A DNA stretch of 37,082 bases from an uncultured Oscillospiraceae bacterium (lineage in GTDB: Bacteria; Bacillota; Clostridia; Oscillospirales; Oscillospiraceae), in contig CAKUAS010000020.1 of assembly GCA_934636655.1 (NCBI GenBank), positions 1-37,082 on the forward strand, written 5' to 3'. The translations under genes and the position numbers were made by a program. Of this stretch, positions 8,265-16,377 are shown one piece after another (positions within the stretch are counted from its first letter, which is position 1; each line of letters starts with the position of its first letter). The notes below the pieces were generated by a model. The model saw only the letters and a program-made list of their open reading frames with translations, searched no databases and had not been told where the DNA came from.

Positions 8265-9115
8265 TTAGCGGCAGAGCCCTCCTTTTCTTTTTCCTCCGCA
8301 AGCTTCCTCTCTATCATTTCCTGAGCAAGCTGCGCGGTGTCCTTCGTTTTATGCTCCCTGACGTATTCGGCGTCGATAACGCCGAGGACGTCTATGTATA
8401 TATTCGTTTTTTTAAGCGGGAAATTGTGCGCGACCTTGTCTGTATTCCGAAGCGCGACGACAACGACGGGCACATCCGCCCTCTGAGCGATCTTGAACGA
8501 GCCCGCGTGGAAGGGCAGCATGTTCTCCTGCTTGCTGCGCGTGCCCTCCGGATAGATGACTACCGAGCAGTAGTCCTTGTTTATATACTCGGTCGCTGCC
8601 TTCACGGTCTTGAGCGCCTCGCGGTTATTCTCCCTGTCCAGAGGCAGGCAGCCGCACTTGTGCATGACCTTGCCGATGATGGGTATCTTGAGGTTGCCCG
8701 GCTTTGAGATAAACGTGATCTCCTCCTTGGGCATTTTATTGACCATGACTACGGGGTCTGCAAGCGAGCGATGGTTCGAGACCATGAGATAGCGCGTATC
8801 CTTTGGGATAAGCTCCATTCCGCTTATCGAAACATCCGCGCGCGCATAGAACACCAGCAGATCCGCGACCGCGTGCAGATGCCACAGCCAGAACTTCGAC
8901 GGCTTTTCCTGCGGCTTATTTTTATCTATAAACAGCTCCGTTGCCAGAAGCATGGCAAGCGCATATACAATGTGCGCACCGAAGAAATATTCGACAAAGC
9001 GCAGCAGCAGCTCGCCCGTGACCTTCAGCGCGCCTCCGGACGCGCCTGATATCAGTGTGTGCAGCACGCTTCCTCCGGCTCCGATAGCGGCAAATATCTT
9101 AAGAAGCATATACAA
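8258..9115 (-). CDS. plsC: 1-acyl-sn-glycerol-3-phosphate acyltransferase (PlsC family)
   Basis: The protein transfers an acyl chain to lysophosphatidate, giving phosphatidic acid at the inner membrane. The catalytic HX4D motif is NHRSLAD (His115, Asp120), and the substrate-binding motif is YPEGTRSK (Pro189 to Arg193). The N terminus (about 60 residues) is hydrophobic and gives a longer protein (285) than minimal PlsC (about 200-240). GGGAGG precedes the ATG. It is the first gene of the leftward operon with the two exporter subunits and the SDR, which suggests a shared lipid-related function (inference). Confidence 0.9.
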   Translation of the reverse strand: MYMLLKIFAAIGAGGSVLHTLISGASGGALKVTGELLLRFVEYFFGAHIVYALAMLLATELFIDKNKPQEKPSKFWLWHLHAVADLLVFYARADVSISGMELIPKDTRYLMVSNHRSLADPVVMVNKMPKEEITFISKPGNLKIPIIGKVMHKCGCLPLDRENNREALKTVKAATEYINKDYCSVVIYPEGTRSKQENMLPFHAGSFKIAQRADVPVVVVALRNTDKVAHNFPLKKTNIYIDVLGVIDAEYVREHKTKDTAQLAQEMIERKLAEEKEKEGSAAKC

Positions 9116-9153
9116 GCCTCCCTAACCCTAAATAGAATGTATAATATCATTTT

Positions 9154-9181
9154 ATTTTACCACGACTTCGCGATTTTCCAA
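9154..9181 (-). promoter_or_regulatory. Candidate promoter of the plsC-ABC-ABC-SDR operon
   Basis: On the minus strand, TTGGAA (9176-9181) and TGGTAAAAT (extended -10, hexamer at 9154-9159) are 16 bp apart, about 45 bp upstream of the plsC start. A second AT-rich -10-like TATTAT lies nearer the gene. Confidence 0.45.
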
Positions 9182-9549
9182 TATTAATTTTTTGAACAAT
9201 TTAATAATTTTTAATCACTTTGGCGAAAATGTACTATACGCGCAAAAGACATTTTTCGAGTTTTCCCGAAACTTTGTCCAAAATCGGGCCATCTTTGTGA
9301 TATAAATATCAGTGTTTTGACCCGAGTCGGTGCATTTTTGTGTGTTTTGCACACCTTGAGCCTTTTTTTCTCTTATCTTTCGTAAAAATTGATAAATTTG
9401 TTGAATTTGAACGAAAGTCGCTGATTTTAAAATTGATTTTTTACCTACAATAGTATAAAATACATAAACGAGTTGTTAACGACATTTAAACAGCAAAATC
9501 GTTGCAGCTCGTGCTGAAATCCGTAATTAATTTAATAGGAGTGAATTTT
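9182..9549 (+). promoter_or_regulatory. AT-rich leader/promoter region of hppA
   Basis: No gene is visible in this intergenic stretch. A possible promoter is TTGATT (9433-9438) with TATAAA (9454-9459), whose 15-bp spacing is short. A weak hairpin GGTGC...GCACACC followed by seven T lies at about 9329-9370, which could be a terminator or attenuator. I recognise no known riboswitch. The length and base composition suggest regulation of hppA, but no site is certain. Confidence 0.35.
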
Positions 9550-11550
9550 ATGGAATCCCTTAAGTTCCTGGCACCTGCTCTCGCAGTGGTCGCTCTGCTG
9601 TTTGCTTTCTACAAGATAGCATTCGTCTCCAAGCAGGACGCAGGTACCGAGCGCATGAAGGAAATCGCAGCCGCAATAAATGACGGCGCAAAAGCGTTCC
9701 TTTTTGCAGAGTACAAGATCCTCGCGATCTTCGTCGTAGTTCTGTTTATAGCCATCGGCCTCGGCCTCGGCAGCTGGATAACCGCACTGTGCTTCCTGTT
9801 CGGCGCGCTGTTCTCCATTCTCGCAGGCTACATCGGCATGAACGTTGCTACCAAGGCTAACGTCCGCACCGCAAACGCAGCTCGCGAAAGCGGCATGAAC
9901 AAGGCTCTGTCGATTGCCTTCTCCGGCGGCTCTGTCATGGGCATGTGCGTTGTCGGCCTCGGCCTTCTCGGCGCATCCGTTCTGTTCCTTATCTTCAATG
10001 ACACCAACGTTCTGTTCGGTTTCTCCCTCGGCGCAAGCTCGATCGCTCTGTTTGCGCGTGTCGGCGGCGGTATCTACACCAAGGCTGCTGACGTCGGTGC
10101 AGACCTCGTCGGTAAGGTCGAGGCTGGCATCCCCGAAGACGACCCCCGCAACCCCGCCGTTATCGCAGATAACGTCGGCGACAACGTAGGCGACGTCGCA
10201 GGCATGGGCGCAGACCTCTTCGAGAGCTATGTCGGCGCTATCATCTCCGCAATGACCCTCGGTGCAGTTGCTTCCGTCATTGCAGAGTTCACCGAGTTCA
10301 CCGTTATCTTCCCGCTGGTCATCGCGGCATGCGGCATTCTCGCCTCCGTCATCGCTACCTTCTTTGTACGCGGTAAGGAAGGCTCGAACCCCCACAAGGC
10401 ACTCAAGATGGGCTCCTATGTTTCCGCCCTTCTCGTCGTTATAGCATCCGTCATCCTCAGCAAGGTCATGCTGAACAGCTACGGTCCGGCTATAGCTATC
10501 GTCTCCGGCCTCGTTGTCGGCCTCGTTATCGGTATCGTCACCGAGGTCTACACCTCCGGCGACTACAAGTTCGTTAAGAAGATCGCTCAGCAGTCCGAGA
10601 CTGGCTCCGCTACCACCATCATCTCCGGCACCGCAGTCGGCATGATGTCCACCTGGGTTCCCGTCATCCTCATCTGCGTCGGTATCTTCCTGGCATACAA
10701 GTTCGCAGGCCTGTACGGCATCGCTCTTGCGGCAGTCGGCATGCTCTCCACCACCGGCATCACCGTTGCTGTTGACGCTTACGGTCCTATAGCCGACAAC
10801 GCCGGCGGCATTGCAGAGATGAGCGGCCTTGACCACTCCGTCCGCGAGATCACCGACAAGCTCGACGCAGTCGGCAACACCACCGCGGCAATGGGCAAAG
10901 GCTTCGCTATCGGTTCCGCTGCTCTGACCGCACTGGCTCTGTTCGTATCCTTCACTCAGGCTACCGGTCTGGACGCTTCCGAGGTTGCGCTGACCAGCCC
11001 CACCGTCGTTATCGGTCTTCTCATCGGCGGTATGCTTCCGTTCGTGTTCTCGGCAATGACCATGGACTCCGTTTCCAAGGCTGCCTACAGCATGATCGAG
11101 GAGGTTCGCCGTCAGTTCCGTGAGATTCCCGGCATCATGGAAGGCAAAGCAAAGCCCGACTACAAGACCTGTGTCGCTATCTCCACCACCGCAGCTCTGA
11201 AGGAGATGCTCGTTCCCGGTATCATGGCAGTTGTTGCTCCTCTGGCAGTCGGCCTCATTCTCGGCTCGACCGCTCTTGCGGGTCTGCTGGCAGGCTCCCT
11301 CGTTTCCGGTGTCATGATGGCAATGTTCATGTCCAACGCCGGCGGCGCATGGGATAACGCAAAGAAGTACATCGAGGAAGGCCACCACGGCGGCAAGGGC
11401 TCCGATGCCCACAAGGCTGCTGTCGTCGGCGACACCGTAGGCGATCCGTTCAAGGATACCTCCGGCCCGTCGATCAACATCCTCATCAAGCTCATGACCG
11501 TTGTTTCCACTGTTTTCGCGGCTATTTTTACCGCAAACGGCCTGTTCTGA
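9550..11550 (+). CDS. hppA: Membrane-bound ion-pumping pyrophosphatase (K+-dependent type)
   Basis: The enzyme hydrolyses pyrophosphate and uses the energy to pump H+ or Na+ out through a membrane domain of about 16 helices. The start at ATG 9550 follows TAGGAGTG at good spacing; an upstream in-frame start would add 16 unlikely residues. The product has 666 residues. The Mg-PPi site shows DVGADLVGKVE (Asp181 to Glu191), then the DNVGDNVGDVAGMGADLFES block and GDTVGDPFKDTSGPS near the C terminus. The K+-specificity region reads GNTTAAMGKG (residues 442-451), with Ala and Gly at the two positions that are Lys and Thr in K+-independent enzymes, so K+ dependence is predicted. Whether it pumps Na+ or H+ cannot be decided by eye. 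Codon choice looks strongly biased, as in highly expressed genes. Confidence 0.96.
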   Translation: MESLKFLAPALAVVALLFAFYKIAFVSKQDAGTERMKEIAAAINDGAKAFLFAEYKILAIFVVVLFIAIGLGLGSWITALCFLFGALFSILAGYIGMNVATKANVRTANAARESGMNKALSIAFSGGSVMGMCVVGLGLLGASVLFLIFNDTNVLFGFSLGASSIALFARVGGGIYTKAADVGADLVGKVEAGIPEDDPRNPAVIADNVGDNVGDVAGMGADLFESYVGAIISAMTLGAVASVIAEFTEFTVIFPLVIAACGILASVIATFFVRGKEGSNPHKALKMGSYVSALLVVIASVILSKVMLNSYGPAIAIVSGLVVGLVIGIVTEVYTSGDYKFVKKIAQQSETGSATTIISGTAVGMMSTWVPVILICVGIFLAYKFAGLYGIALAAVGMLSTTGITVAVDAYGPIADNAGGIAEMSGLDHSVREITDKLDAVGNTTAAMGKGFAIGSAALTALALFVSFTQATGLDASEVALTSPTVVIGLLIGGMLPFVFSAMTMDSVSKAAYSMIEEVRRQFREIPGIMEGKAKPDYKTCVAISTTAALKEMLVPGIMAVVAPLAVGLILGSTALAGLLAGSLVSGVMMAMFMSNAGGAWDNAKKYIEEGHHGGKGSDAHKAAVVGDTVGDPFKDTSGPSINILIKLMTVVSTVFAAIFTANGLF

Positions 11551-11564
11551 TAAAACATTTACCG

Positions 11565-11597
11565 CACCCCCGAGGCAGACGCCCCGGGGGTGTTTTT
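11565..11597 (+). terminator. Terminator of hppA
   Basis: CACCCCCG (11565-11572) pairs with CGGGGGTG (11585-11592), followed by TTTTTAC, 15 bp after the hppA stop. Confidence 0.85.
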
Positions 11598-11681
11598 ACA
11601 CTTTCATCATACTTTATTAACAAAGACGAGGCCGTTTTGTGGCATAATAGATGCTGTCCGTAACATGGATGCAACCTCAGC

Positions 11682-11708
11682 TTGACATTGGGTGTATAAT
11701 GTTATGGT
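11682..11708 (+). promoter_or_regulatory. Candidate promoter of the M23 peptidase gene
   Basis: A perfect -35 TTGACA (11682-11687) is present, but the perfect TATAAT (11695-11700) is only 7 bp away. The usable -10 for this -35 would be TATGGT (11703-11708, 15-bp spacing). The arrangement is ambiguous. Confidence 0.4.
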
Positions 11709-11736
11709 AACTAACCTATTTGTATTGGAGATCATT

Positions 11737-12981
11737 ATGCTGAAGAAAAAAATGAAAAAGTTTTTTGCTTTTGCGATGGCTCTGGTCATGACAATGAGCG
11801 TTATGTTCTCGTGCATGTCCGTTTCGGCTTTTGCCGTGACGCAGTCGGAGATAGACGCTCTGAAGTCTCAGAAGTCTCAGCTTACAAGCCAGAAGAACAG
11901 CCTGCAATCGACGATCAATTCTCTTCAGGGTCAGCAAAACGACCAGATAGCGCTAAAGAACGCGCTGGATGAAAAGAACGCCATCACCGTAAAGCAGATA
12001 CTCAATCTCAATGAACAGATAGAGCTGCACACCCAGCTTATTGAGCAGAAGACCAAGGAGGTCGACGAAGCTCAGAAGGTCGCGGATGCCCAGCTTGAGA
12101 AATATCAGGTCCGCGTCCGCGCAATGGAGGAGTCGGGCAGATACAACTATTTCGAGGTCCTGTTCGGTGCAAACAGCATCGGTGAATTCCTGAGCCTCAT
12201 CGACGATATCGGCGATATCATGAGAAGCGACAAGGAGCTTGAGGATGCTTACCGCCAGTCGGTCAAGGACCTCAAGGCCGTCAAGGCCGAATATGAGCAG
12301 GCAAAGGCCGAGATGGAGGACAGCAAGACAGAGCTTGAGACCCTCAAGGCTCAGCAGGAAAAGGACATTGCCGAGGCGGCCGCGGTCATCGCGTCTTTGC
12401 AGGGCGATATAAGCTCCAATTCCTCGCTTTTAAGCCAGCTCTCCGAGCAGGAAAAGCAGCTCAATGCCGACATTCAGAAGAAGGTCGAAGAACTCAACCG
12501 CCAGCAGCAGAACAATAACAACAACGGCGGAAATAACGGCGGCAGCACCATTGGCACCGGTAATCTCGTATGGCCAAGCTACTGCACCTACATAACGAGC
12601 CGTCAGGGGCCGCGCACGCACCCCATAACGGGTGAATATAAAAACCACGGCGGCACCGACATCGGCGCAAGCTACGGCAGTGCGATCTACGCTGCCGACT
12701 CCGGCACAGTCATCCGCTCGTCCGACGGTTGGAACGGCGGCTGGGGCAACTATGTCATGATCGACCACGGCAACGGCATGCAGACGCTTTATGCACACAT
12801 GTCCTCTCGCGCAGTCTCCGTCGGTCAGACCGTTTCCCGCGGCCAGACCATAGGCTATGTCGGCTCGACCGGTATGTCCACCGGCGCGCATCTGCACTTT
12901 GAGATGTACATAAACGGCTCGAGGATAGATCCTCAGACCCGCTACCCCGGCGTGAGCTTCACCTACTCCGCCTCCGCATGA
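11737..12981 (+). CDS. Secreted coiled-coil M23 (LytM-type) peptidoglycan endopeptidase
   Basis: The predicted murein hydrolase or activator has 414 residues. A signal peptide (KKKMKKFFAFAMALVMTMSV, cleavage near SAFA) is followed by a long Gln/Glu/Lys-rich coiled coil (about residues 35-265, PcsB/EnvC-like). A low-complexity Asn/Gly linker (NNNNNGGNNGGS) leads to a C-terminal M23 domain with HGGTDIG (first zinc His and Asp), then HMSSRAVSVGQTVSRGQTIG and the GAHLHFE HxH motif. All zinc ligands are present, so it looks catalytically active. ATG 11737 is chosen because TTGGAG precedes it and it begins the signal peptide. It probably acts in cell separation (family inference). Confidence 0.93.
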   Translation: MLKKKMKKFFAFAMALVMTMSVMFSCMSVSAFAVTQSEIDALKSQKSQLTSQKNSLQSTINSLQGQQNDQIALKNALDEKNAITVKQILNLNEQIELHTQLIEQKTKEVDEAQKVADAQLEKYQVRVRAMEESGRYNYFEVLFGANSIGEFLSLIDDIGDIMRSDKELEDAYRQSVKDLKAVKAEYEQAKAEMEDSKTELETLKAQQEKDIAEAAAVIASLQGDISSNSSLLSQLSEQEKQLNADIQKKVEELNRQQQNNNNNGGNNGGSTIGTGNLVWPSYCTYITSRQGPRTHPITGEYKNHGGTDIGASYGSAIYAADSGTVIRSSDGWNGGWGNYVMIDHGNGMQTLYAHMSSRAVSVGQTVSRGQTIGYVGSTGMSTGAHLHFEMYINGSRIDPQTRYPGVSFTYSASA

Positions 12982-12996
12982 TTTGAAATACGCATT

Positions 12997-13030
12997 AAAA
13001 ATCCCGAAGGAAAATTCCTTCGGGATTTTT
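12997..13030. terminator. Bidirectional terminator between convergent genes
   Basis: AAAAATCCCGAAGGAA pairs with TTCCTTCGGGATTTTT, with T runs on both strands, between the M23 gene (plus) and the TIM-barrel gene (minus). Confidence 0.9.
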
Positions 13031-13042
13031 CTTATGCAATGA

Positions 13043-13738
13043 TCACGGATGCGGCTTGCCTTCGCGGTATGCCGCCATGATATCCTTGAACACCTCACCG
13101 TTGGATGGGGGCGTCCATGTTATGGCGTTTGCGCCGGCCGCGATGGTCTGCATAATACTCTCCTCTGTCGGTCCGCCGGTCGCAATGACGGGCACGTCGG
13201 GATGCGCATCCTTTATTCTGCGCACGAGCTCCGGCGTGTCGCCCGCTGCGGAAACGTTGAAGATATCCGCTCCGGCCTTCAGACGGGCTTCAAAGTCGGT
13301 GTCCTTTCTGGCAACGGTGACTACGACGGGTATATCGACCGTGTGACGCACGAGCGAGAGCACTTCGTTAGAGGTCGGGTCATTGAGCACAACTCCCGTT
13401 GCACCCTGCATCTCGGCAAACATGGCGAGGTTTATCGCCCTCTGTCCCTGCGTAAGGCCGCCGCCCACTCCGGAGAACACCGGGATATCCGCCGCCATGA
13501 GCAGCGCCTGGGTTATGACCGGCTGCGGCGTGAAGGGATACACAGCCATGATAGCATCGGCGTTGACGTTTCTGATAATGCTCAGGTCGGTCGAGAATAT
13601 GAGCGATTTGATGCGCTTGCCGAAAACGAGTATGCCGCTGCATTTATAGATGCATTCCGGCACACGAAGCGCAAATTTACGCAGCGTACCATCCACCCTG
13701 TTGGGCATTTTTTTCTCAATAGATACTTCATCATGCAT
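13043..13738 (-). CDS. TIM-barrel-like protein of unknown function
   Basis: The 231-residue protein is rich in beta/alpha-barrel signatures: ADAIMAVYPFTPQPVITQAL, IPVFSGVGGGLTQGQR, TDFEARLKAGADIFNVSAAG and a C-terminal phosphate-binding-like VIATGGPTEESI, then GANAITWTPPSNGE. Close relatives in gut Clostridia are, as I recall, annotated only as hydrolase or hypothetical; the fold resembles small phosphate-binding barrels (epimerase or PdxS-like), but I cannot name a reaction. The start ATG 13738 has GGAGAG 8 bp upstream and overlaps the M20 stop by 8 bp, so the gene is coupled to the amidohydrolase. It is the last gene of the leftward operon. Confidence 0.8.
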   Translation of the reverse strand: MHDEVSIEKKMPNRVDGTLRKFALRVPECIYKCSGILVFGKRIKSLIFSTDLSIIRNVNADAIMAVYPFTPQPVITQALLMAADIPVFSGVGGGLTQGQRAINLAMFAEMQGATGVVLNDPTSNEVLSLVRHTVDIPVVVTVARKDTDFEARLKAGADIFNVSAAGDTPELVRRIKDAHPDVPVIATGGPTEESIMQTIAAGANAITWTPPSNGEVFKDIMAAYREGKPHP

Positions 13739-14888
13739 AATTTTCACTCTCCAATATTCTTTTAAATGCCTCGACTCCGACGAGCAGCACTTCCTCATCA
13801 AAATCGAACTTGCTGCTGTGCAGCGGCGCGCCGCCCCTGCCGCCGTTTATGCCGAGAAACATGAACATGCCTTCGACTTCCTGCTGATATTCGGCAAAAT
13901 CCTCCGCCGCCATGACAGGCTCGACGAGAACAACATCGTCCATCGAGTCGAGCACGCTGTAAAACCTCTCGACCATCGGACGAGGATTAGCGACATAAGG
14001 ATAGTGGACTATCGTTTCCATGGATATCCCCGCGCCGGTCGCCATCTCAAGCCCCTTTAAAAGCGCGATTATCTGGCGCATGAGCTTGTCGTACAGGTCA
14101 TTGCTGAAAACGCGCAGAGTACCGCTCATGACGACCTCTTCGGCAATGACATTGTGCGATGTACCGCCGACGATCTTGCCGAGGGTCAGGAGCGCATCCT
14201 GATGCGGATCAACGTCGCGCGTTATGACAGACTGGATCATCGTTATAAGCTCGGCCGCAACAACGATCGCGTCGATACCCATCTGCGGTGTGGACGCATG
14301 CGCGCTTTTGCCGTGGACCCTTATCTCAAAATCGCTCGTCTGTGCCATGAGATTTGACCAGCGTATGCCGATCTTGCCCTTGGGCACTGTCGGCCACAGG
14401 TGCAGGCCGTAAACACGGTCGACCTTTGGGTCAGTCAGCGCGCCTTCATCTATCATTTTCCGCGCGCCGCCCCAGCCCTCTTCTCCGGGCTGGAAGAGCA
14501 GAACAACGTTGCACTTGAGCTTGTCACGGTTAAGCGATATCCACCGTGCCAGAAGCAGGAGTATCGTCATATGTCCATCGTGTCCGCAGCCGTGCATAAC
14601 GCCTTTATGGCGTGAGCGGAATCGGAAACGGTTTTCCTCCGTGTTTTTCATGCCGTCCATATCGGCGCGGAATGCTATCGTACGGTCTGCGCCTTTGGCA
14701 CGGTACACCGCTTTGAAGCCGACGCCCGCGAGCACCTTAAGCTCGTCCGGCCGCGTTTGCTCGATCAGCGGTCTTATGTATTCATGCGTCTGCGGAAGCT
14801 CGAAGCCGATCTCGGGTATTCTGTGCAGATCTCTTCGGATCTTCACGCAGTCGTCTTTCATGGCGAGTATCTGGTCGCTTATCTGCAT
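13731..14888 (-). CDS. M20-family amidohydrolase/aminoacylase
   Basis: The predicted binuclear metallohydrolase cleaves N-acyl groups from amino acids or related amides (hippurate, N-acetyl-diaminopimelate and indole-acetyl-amino-acid type). It has 385 residues, the normal length. Metal ligands are visible in MHGCGHDGH (Cys101, His103), the catalytic Glu pair in FQPGEEG (136-137), a His in YGLHLWP, and the late SSKFDFDEE region with its His (LHSSKFD). The dimerisation domain contains GKSAHASTPQMGIDAI. The gene lies 5 bp after the DUF3267 gene and overlaps the TIM-barrel gene, so it belongs to the repressor-led operon. The substrate is not determinable here. Confidence 0.92.
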   Translation of the reverse strand: MQISDQILAMKDDCVKIRRDLHRIPEIGFELPQTHEYIRPLIEQTRPDELKVLAGVGFKAVYRAKGADRTIAFRADMDGMKNTEENRFRFRSRHKGVMHGCGHDGHMTILLLLARWISLNRDKLKCNVVLLFQPGEEGWGGARKMIDEGALTDPKVDRVYGLHLWPTVPKGKIGIRWSNLMAQTSDFEIRVHGKSAHASTPQMGIDAIVVAAELITMIQSVITRDVDPHQDALLTLGKIVGGTSHNVIAEEVVMSGTLRVFSNDLYDKLMRQIIALLKGLEMATGAGISMETIVHYPYVANPRPMVERFYSVLDSMDDVVLVEPVMAAEDFAEYQQEVEGMFMFLGINGGRGGAPLHSSKFDFDEEVLLVGVEAFKRILESENYA

Positions 14889-14893
14889 CTATA

Positions 14894-15466
14894 TTATTTC
14901 TCCGTAGCAATCAATATTTTATATCCCTCGTTTTTTATTCTCACATCGCGCTTTTCCTTAAAAAGCCTGTATGCGATATATGCGTCTCCCGTCGCCCCGG
15001 CAAGGTTAACGGTGAAGATCACATAGCACTGCCAGAAAAGCTTATCGGGCAAAATGAGCATGAAAACGATAGTCAAAAGGCACACGGCAAGAGCCGGTGC
15101 AAGGCTCATGATGATATAGCTGCGCTTGTCAAGCCAGCATTTATATTCAATGCACGCACTCATCCTGTCACGTACGACGCGCGCGGGCTTACCGGTGAGC
15201 CTGCCTATAATAAAGCACCTTAAATACTCCTGCCCCGCAAGGCAGGCGGCAATGATGAGTATAATGAGGACAAACCTGCCGAGAAGCGCAAAGAAACCCG
15301 ATGCGTCAAACAGCAAACTTATGTTTTTTATGAGGCAACCGAGCACAATGAGCACTGCGGCGGTAAGTCCCGTCGCGGCATAAAGCCTTATTCTGAGCTT
15401 CTTATCGCTGTCGAGGTCGACGGCTTCCGGCTCGAAGCCATTGGGCAGCTTATTTTCATATGTCAT
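14894..15466 (-). CDS. DUF3267-like membrane protein lacking the zinc-binding HExxH
   Basis: The protein has 190 residues and four predicted membrane segments (about 28-48, 58-78, 118-140 and 145-165). The end NLAGATGDAYIAYRLFKEKRDV (quoted in part) matches the GD-containing tail typical of DUF3267, a putative integral-membrane zincin family. At the place where relatives carry HExxH, this protein reads QEYLR (Gln79, Glu80, Arg83), so both zinc histidines are gone while the glutamate stays. It is therefore probably not a peptidase. It starts 4 bp after the repressor gene. Family assignment rests on my pattern recognition. Confidence 0.65.
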   Translation of the reverse strand: MTYENKLPNGFEPEAVDLDSDKKLRIRLYAATGLTAAVLIVLGCLIKNISLLFDASGFFALLGRFVLIILIIAACLAGQEYLRCFIIGRLTGKPARVVRDRMSACIEYKCWLDKRSYIIMSLAPALAVCLLTIVFMLILPDKLFWQCYVIFTVNLAGATGDAYIAYRLFKEKRDVRIKNEGYKILIATEK

Positions 15467-15470
15467 AGCG

Positions 15471-16214
15471 TCACCGTATTTCCGGCAGAGGTATGCTCTT
15501 ATCCAGTAGCACCTTGCCAAAGCACATGAGCGTGATGCCCGAGCTTGCCATGATAGTCACATCGGCGTCGCTCCTGTCACGGTTTGCCGAGAAAAGATGG
15601 ACGTTGCCGCTGTAATCCTGGCAATACTGCTTGCACTTCATGTCACCGTCGACGAAAAACAGACCTACATCGCCGTCGTGGATTATAGCACCGCGCTTGC
15701 ACAAAGCAACATCGCCGTCGTGGATGTACGGCTCCATACTGTCGCCGTCGATGCGCACGGCAAAGTCAGCGGCGCTGTTTTTATCGACCGTGTAGTCTTC
15801 ATAATCATCGCCGAGAGCAGGAGACGCGTAGCCCGCGGCAGCCGGAGTAAGGTAAAGAGGTATGACCCTGCTGTCCTTGGCATGCTGCATGGGGATCTCC
15901 TCGCGGCGGCGCAGCTCATGGTCGATGACCATATCGACAAGCTCTTTTCCGCTGTCGGACAGTCTCCTGTATTTGCCGATGAACTGCCACTCTCGCAGAT
16001 CGGGCATTTTCGGCAGCGCGTTATCCTCGCACAGGCGCTCGACCGGAACGTCGAGCTGCTTGCAGATATGCATCATCATGTCGAAATCGACCTTCTGATT
16101 ATCGCGCTTTACCATGCTGTAAAGCGTCTGTGCGGAAACGTTCAGCCTTCGGGCAAGCTCGCTTATGCTTATGCCCTGCTCCTGAAGTATCTCCTTGAGC
16201 ATCGAGCCTCTCAC
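15471..16214 (-). CDS. LexA/CI-like transcriptional repressor with S24 autopeptidase domain
   Basis: The 247-residue DNA-binding regulator has an N-terminal HTH of the XRE type (ISISELARRLNVSAQTLYSM, residues 15-34) and a C-terminal S24 domain. It has an Ala-Gly cleavage site (AAAG, 127-128), catalytic Ser159 in GDSMEP and Lys195 in CKQY. Such proteins are inactivated by self-cleavage, classically after DNA damage with RecA. It is not canonical LexA, whose HTH is winged. The start GTG 16214 has GGAGG 8 bp upstream; ATG 16202 is too far away. It heads an operon with DUF3267, M20 and TIM-barrel genes and faces a divergent P-type ATPase. Confidence 0.88.
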   Translation of the reverse strand: MRGSMLKEILQEQGISISELARRLNVSAQTLYSMVKRDNQKVDFDMMMHICKQLDVPVERLCEDNALPKMPDLREWQFIGKYRRLSDSGKELVDMVIDHELRRREEIPMQHAKDSRVIPLYLTPAAAGYASPALGDDYEDYTVDKNSAADFAVRIDGDSMEPYIHDGDVALCKRGAIIHDGDVGLFFVDGDMKCKQYCQDYSGNVHLFSANRDRSDADVTIMASSGITLMCFGKVLLDKSIPLPEIR

Positions 16215-16246
16215 GCGGCGCACCTCCTACTACAATAATATATTAT

Positions 16247-16275
16247 AGCATAACATTTGATAAAGATTATGTCAA
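16247..16275 (-). promoter_or_regulatory. Promoter and operator-like palindrome of the LexA-like operon
   Basis: On the minus strand, TTGACA (16270-16275), a 17-bp spacer and TATGCT (16247-16252) form a strong promoter. CATAA...TTATG (16249-16271, 13 bp between arms) spans it as a dyad and is a candidate operator for autorepression. Confidence 0.6.
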
Positions 16276-16313
16276 GGAATAAGGCATCTTATTAAAATTA
16301 TGTGTATGCGGAT

Positions 16314-16342
16314 TTGACAGAGGGCAAATAATTGCGTATCAT
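16314..16342 (+). promoter_or_regulatory. Promoter of the P-type ATPase gene
   Basis: TTGACA (16314-16319), 17 bp, TATCAT (16337-16342), 35 bp before the start codon. It is 39 bp from the divergent repressor promoter, so coregulation is possible. Confidence 0.65.
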
Positions 16343-16377
16343 TTTATATATTGACATTTATTCTTGGAGGCCACGCA

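Noticed and set aside
9532..11412. 626-residue open frame antisense to hppA
   Set aside because: Its composition (extreme Cys, His and Asp/Gly content) is the mirror of the biased hppA codons; it has no domain and no ribosome binding site. The pyrophosphatase motifs prove the plus strand.
11682..11700. TTGACA and TATAAT as one perfect promoter before the M23 gene
   Set aside because: The spacing is only 7 bp, which cannot be read by one sigma factor; kept only as an ambiguous promoter region.
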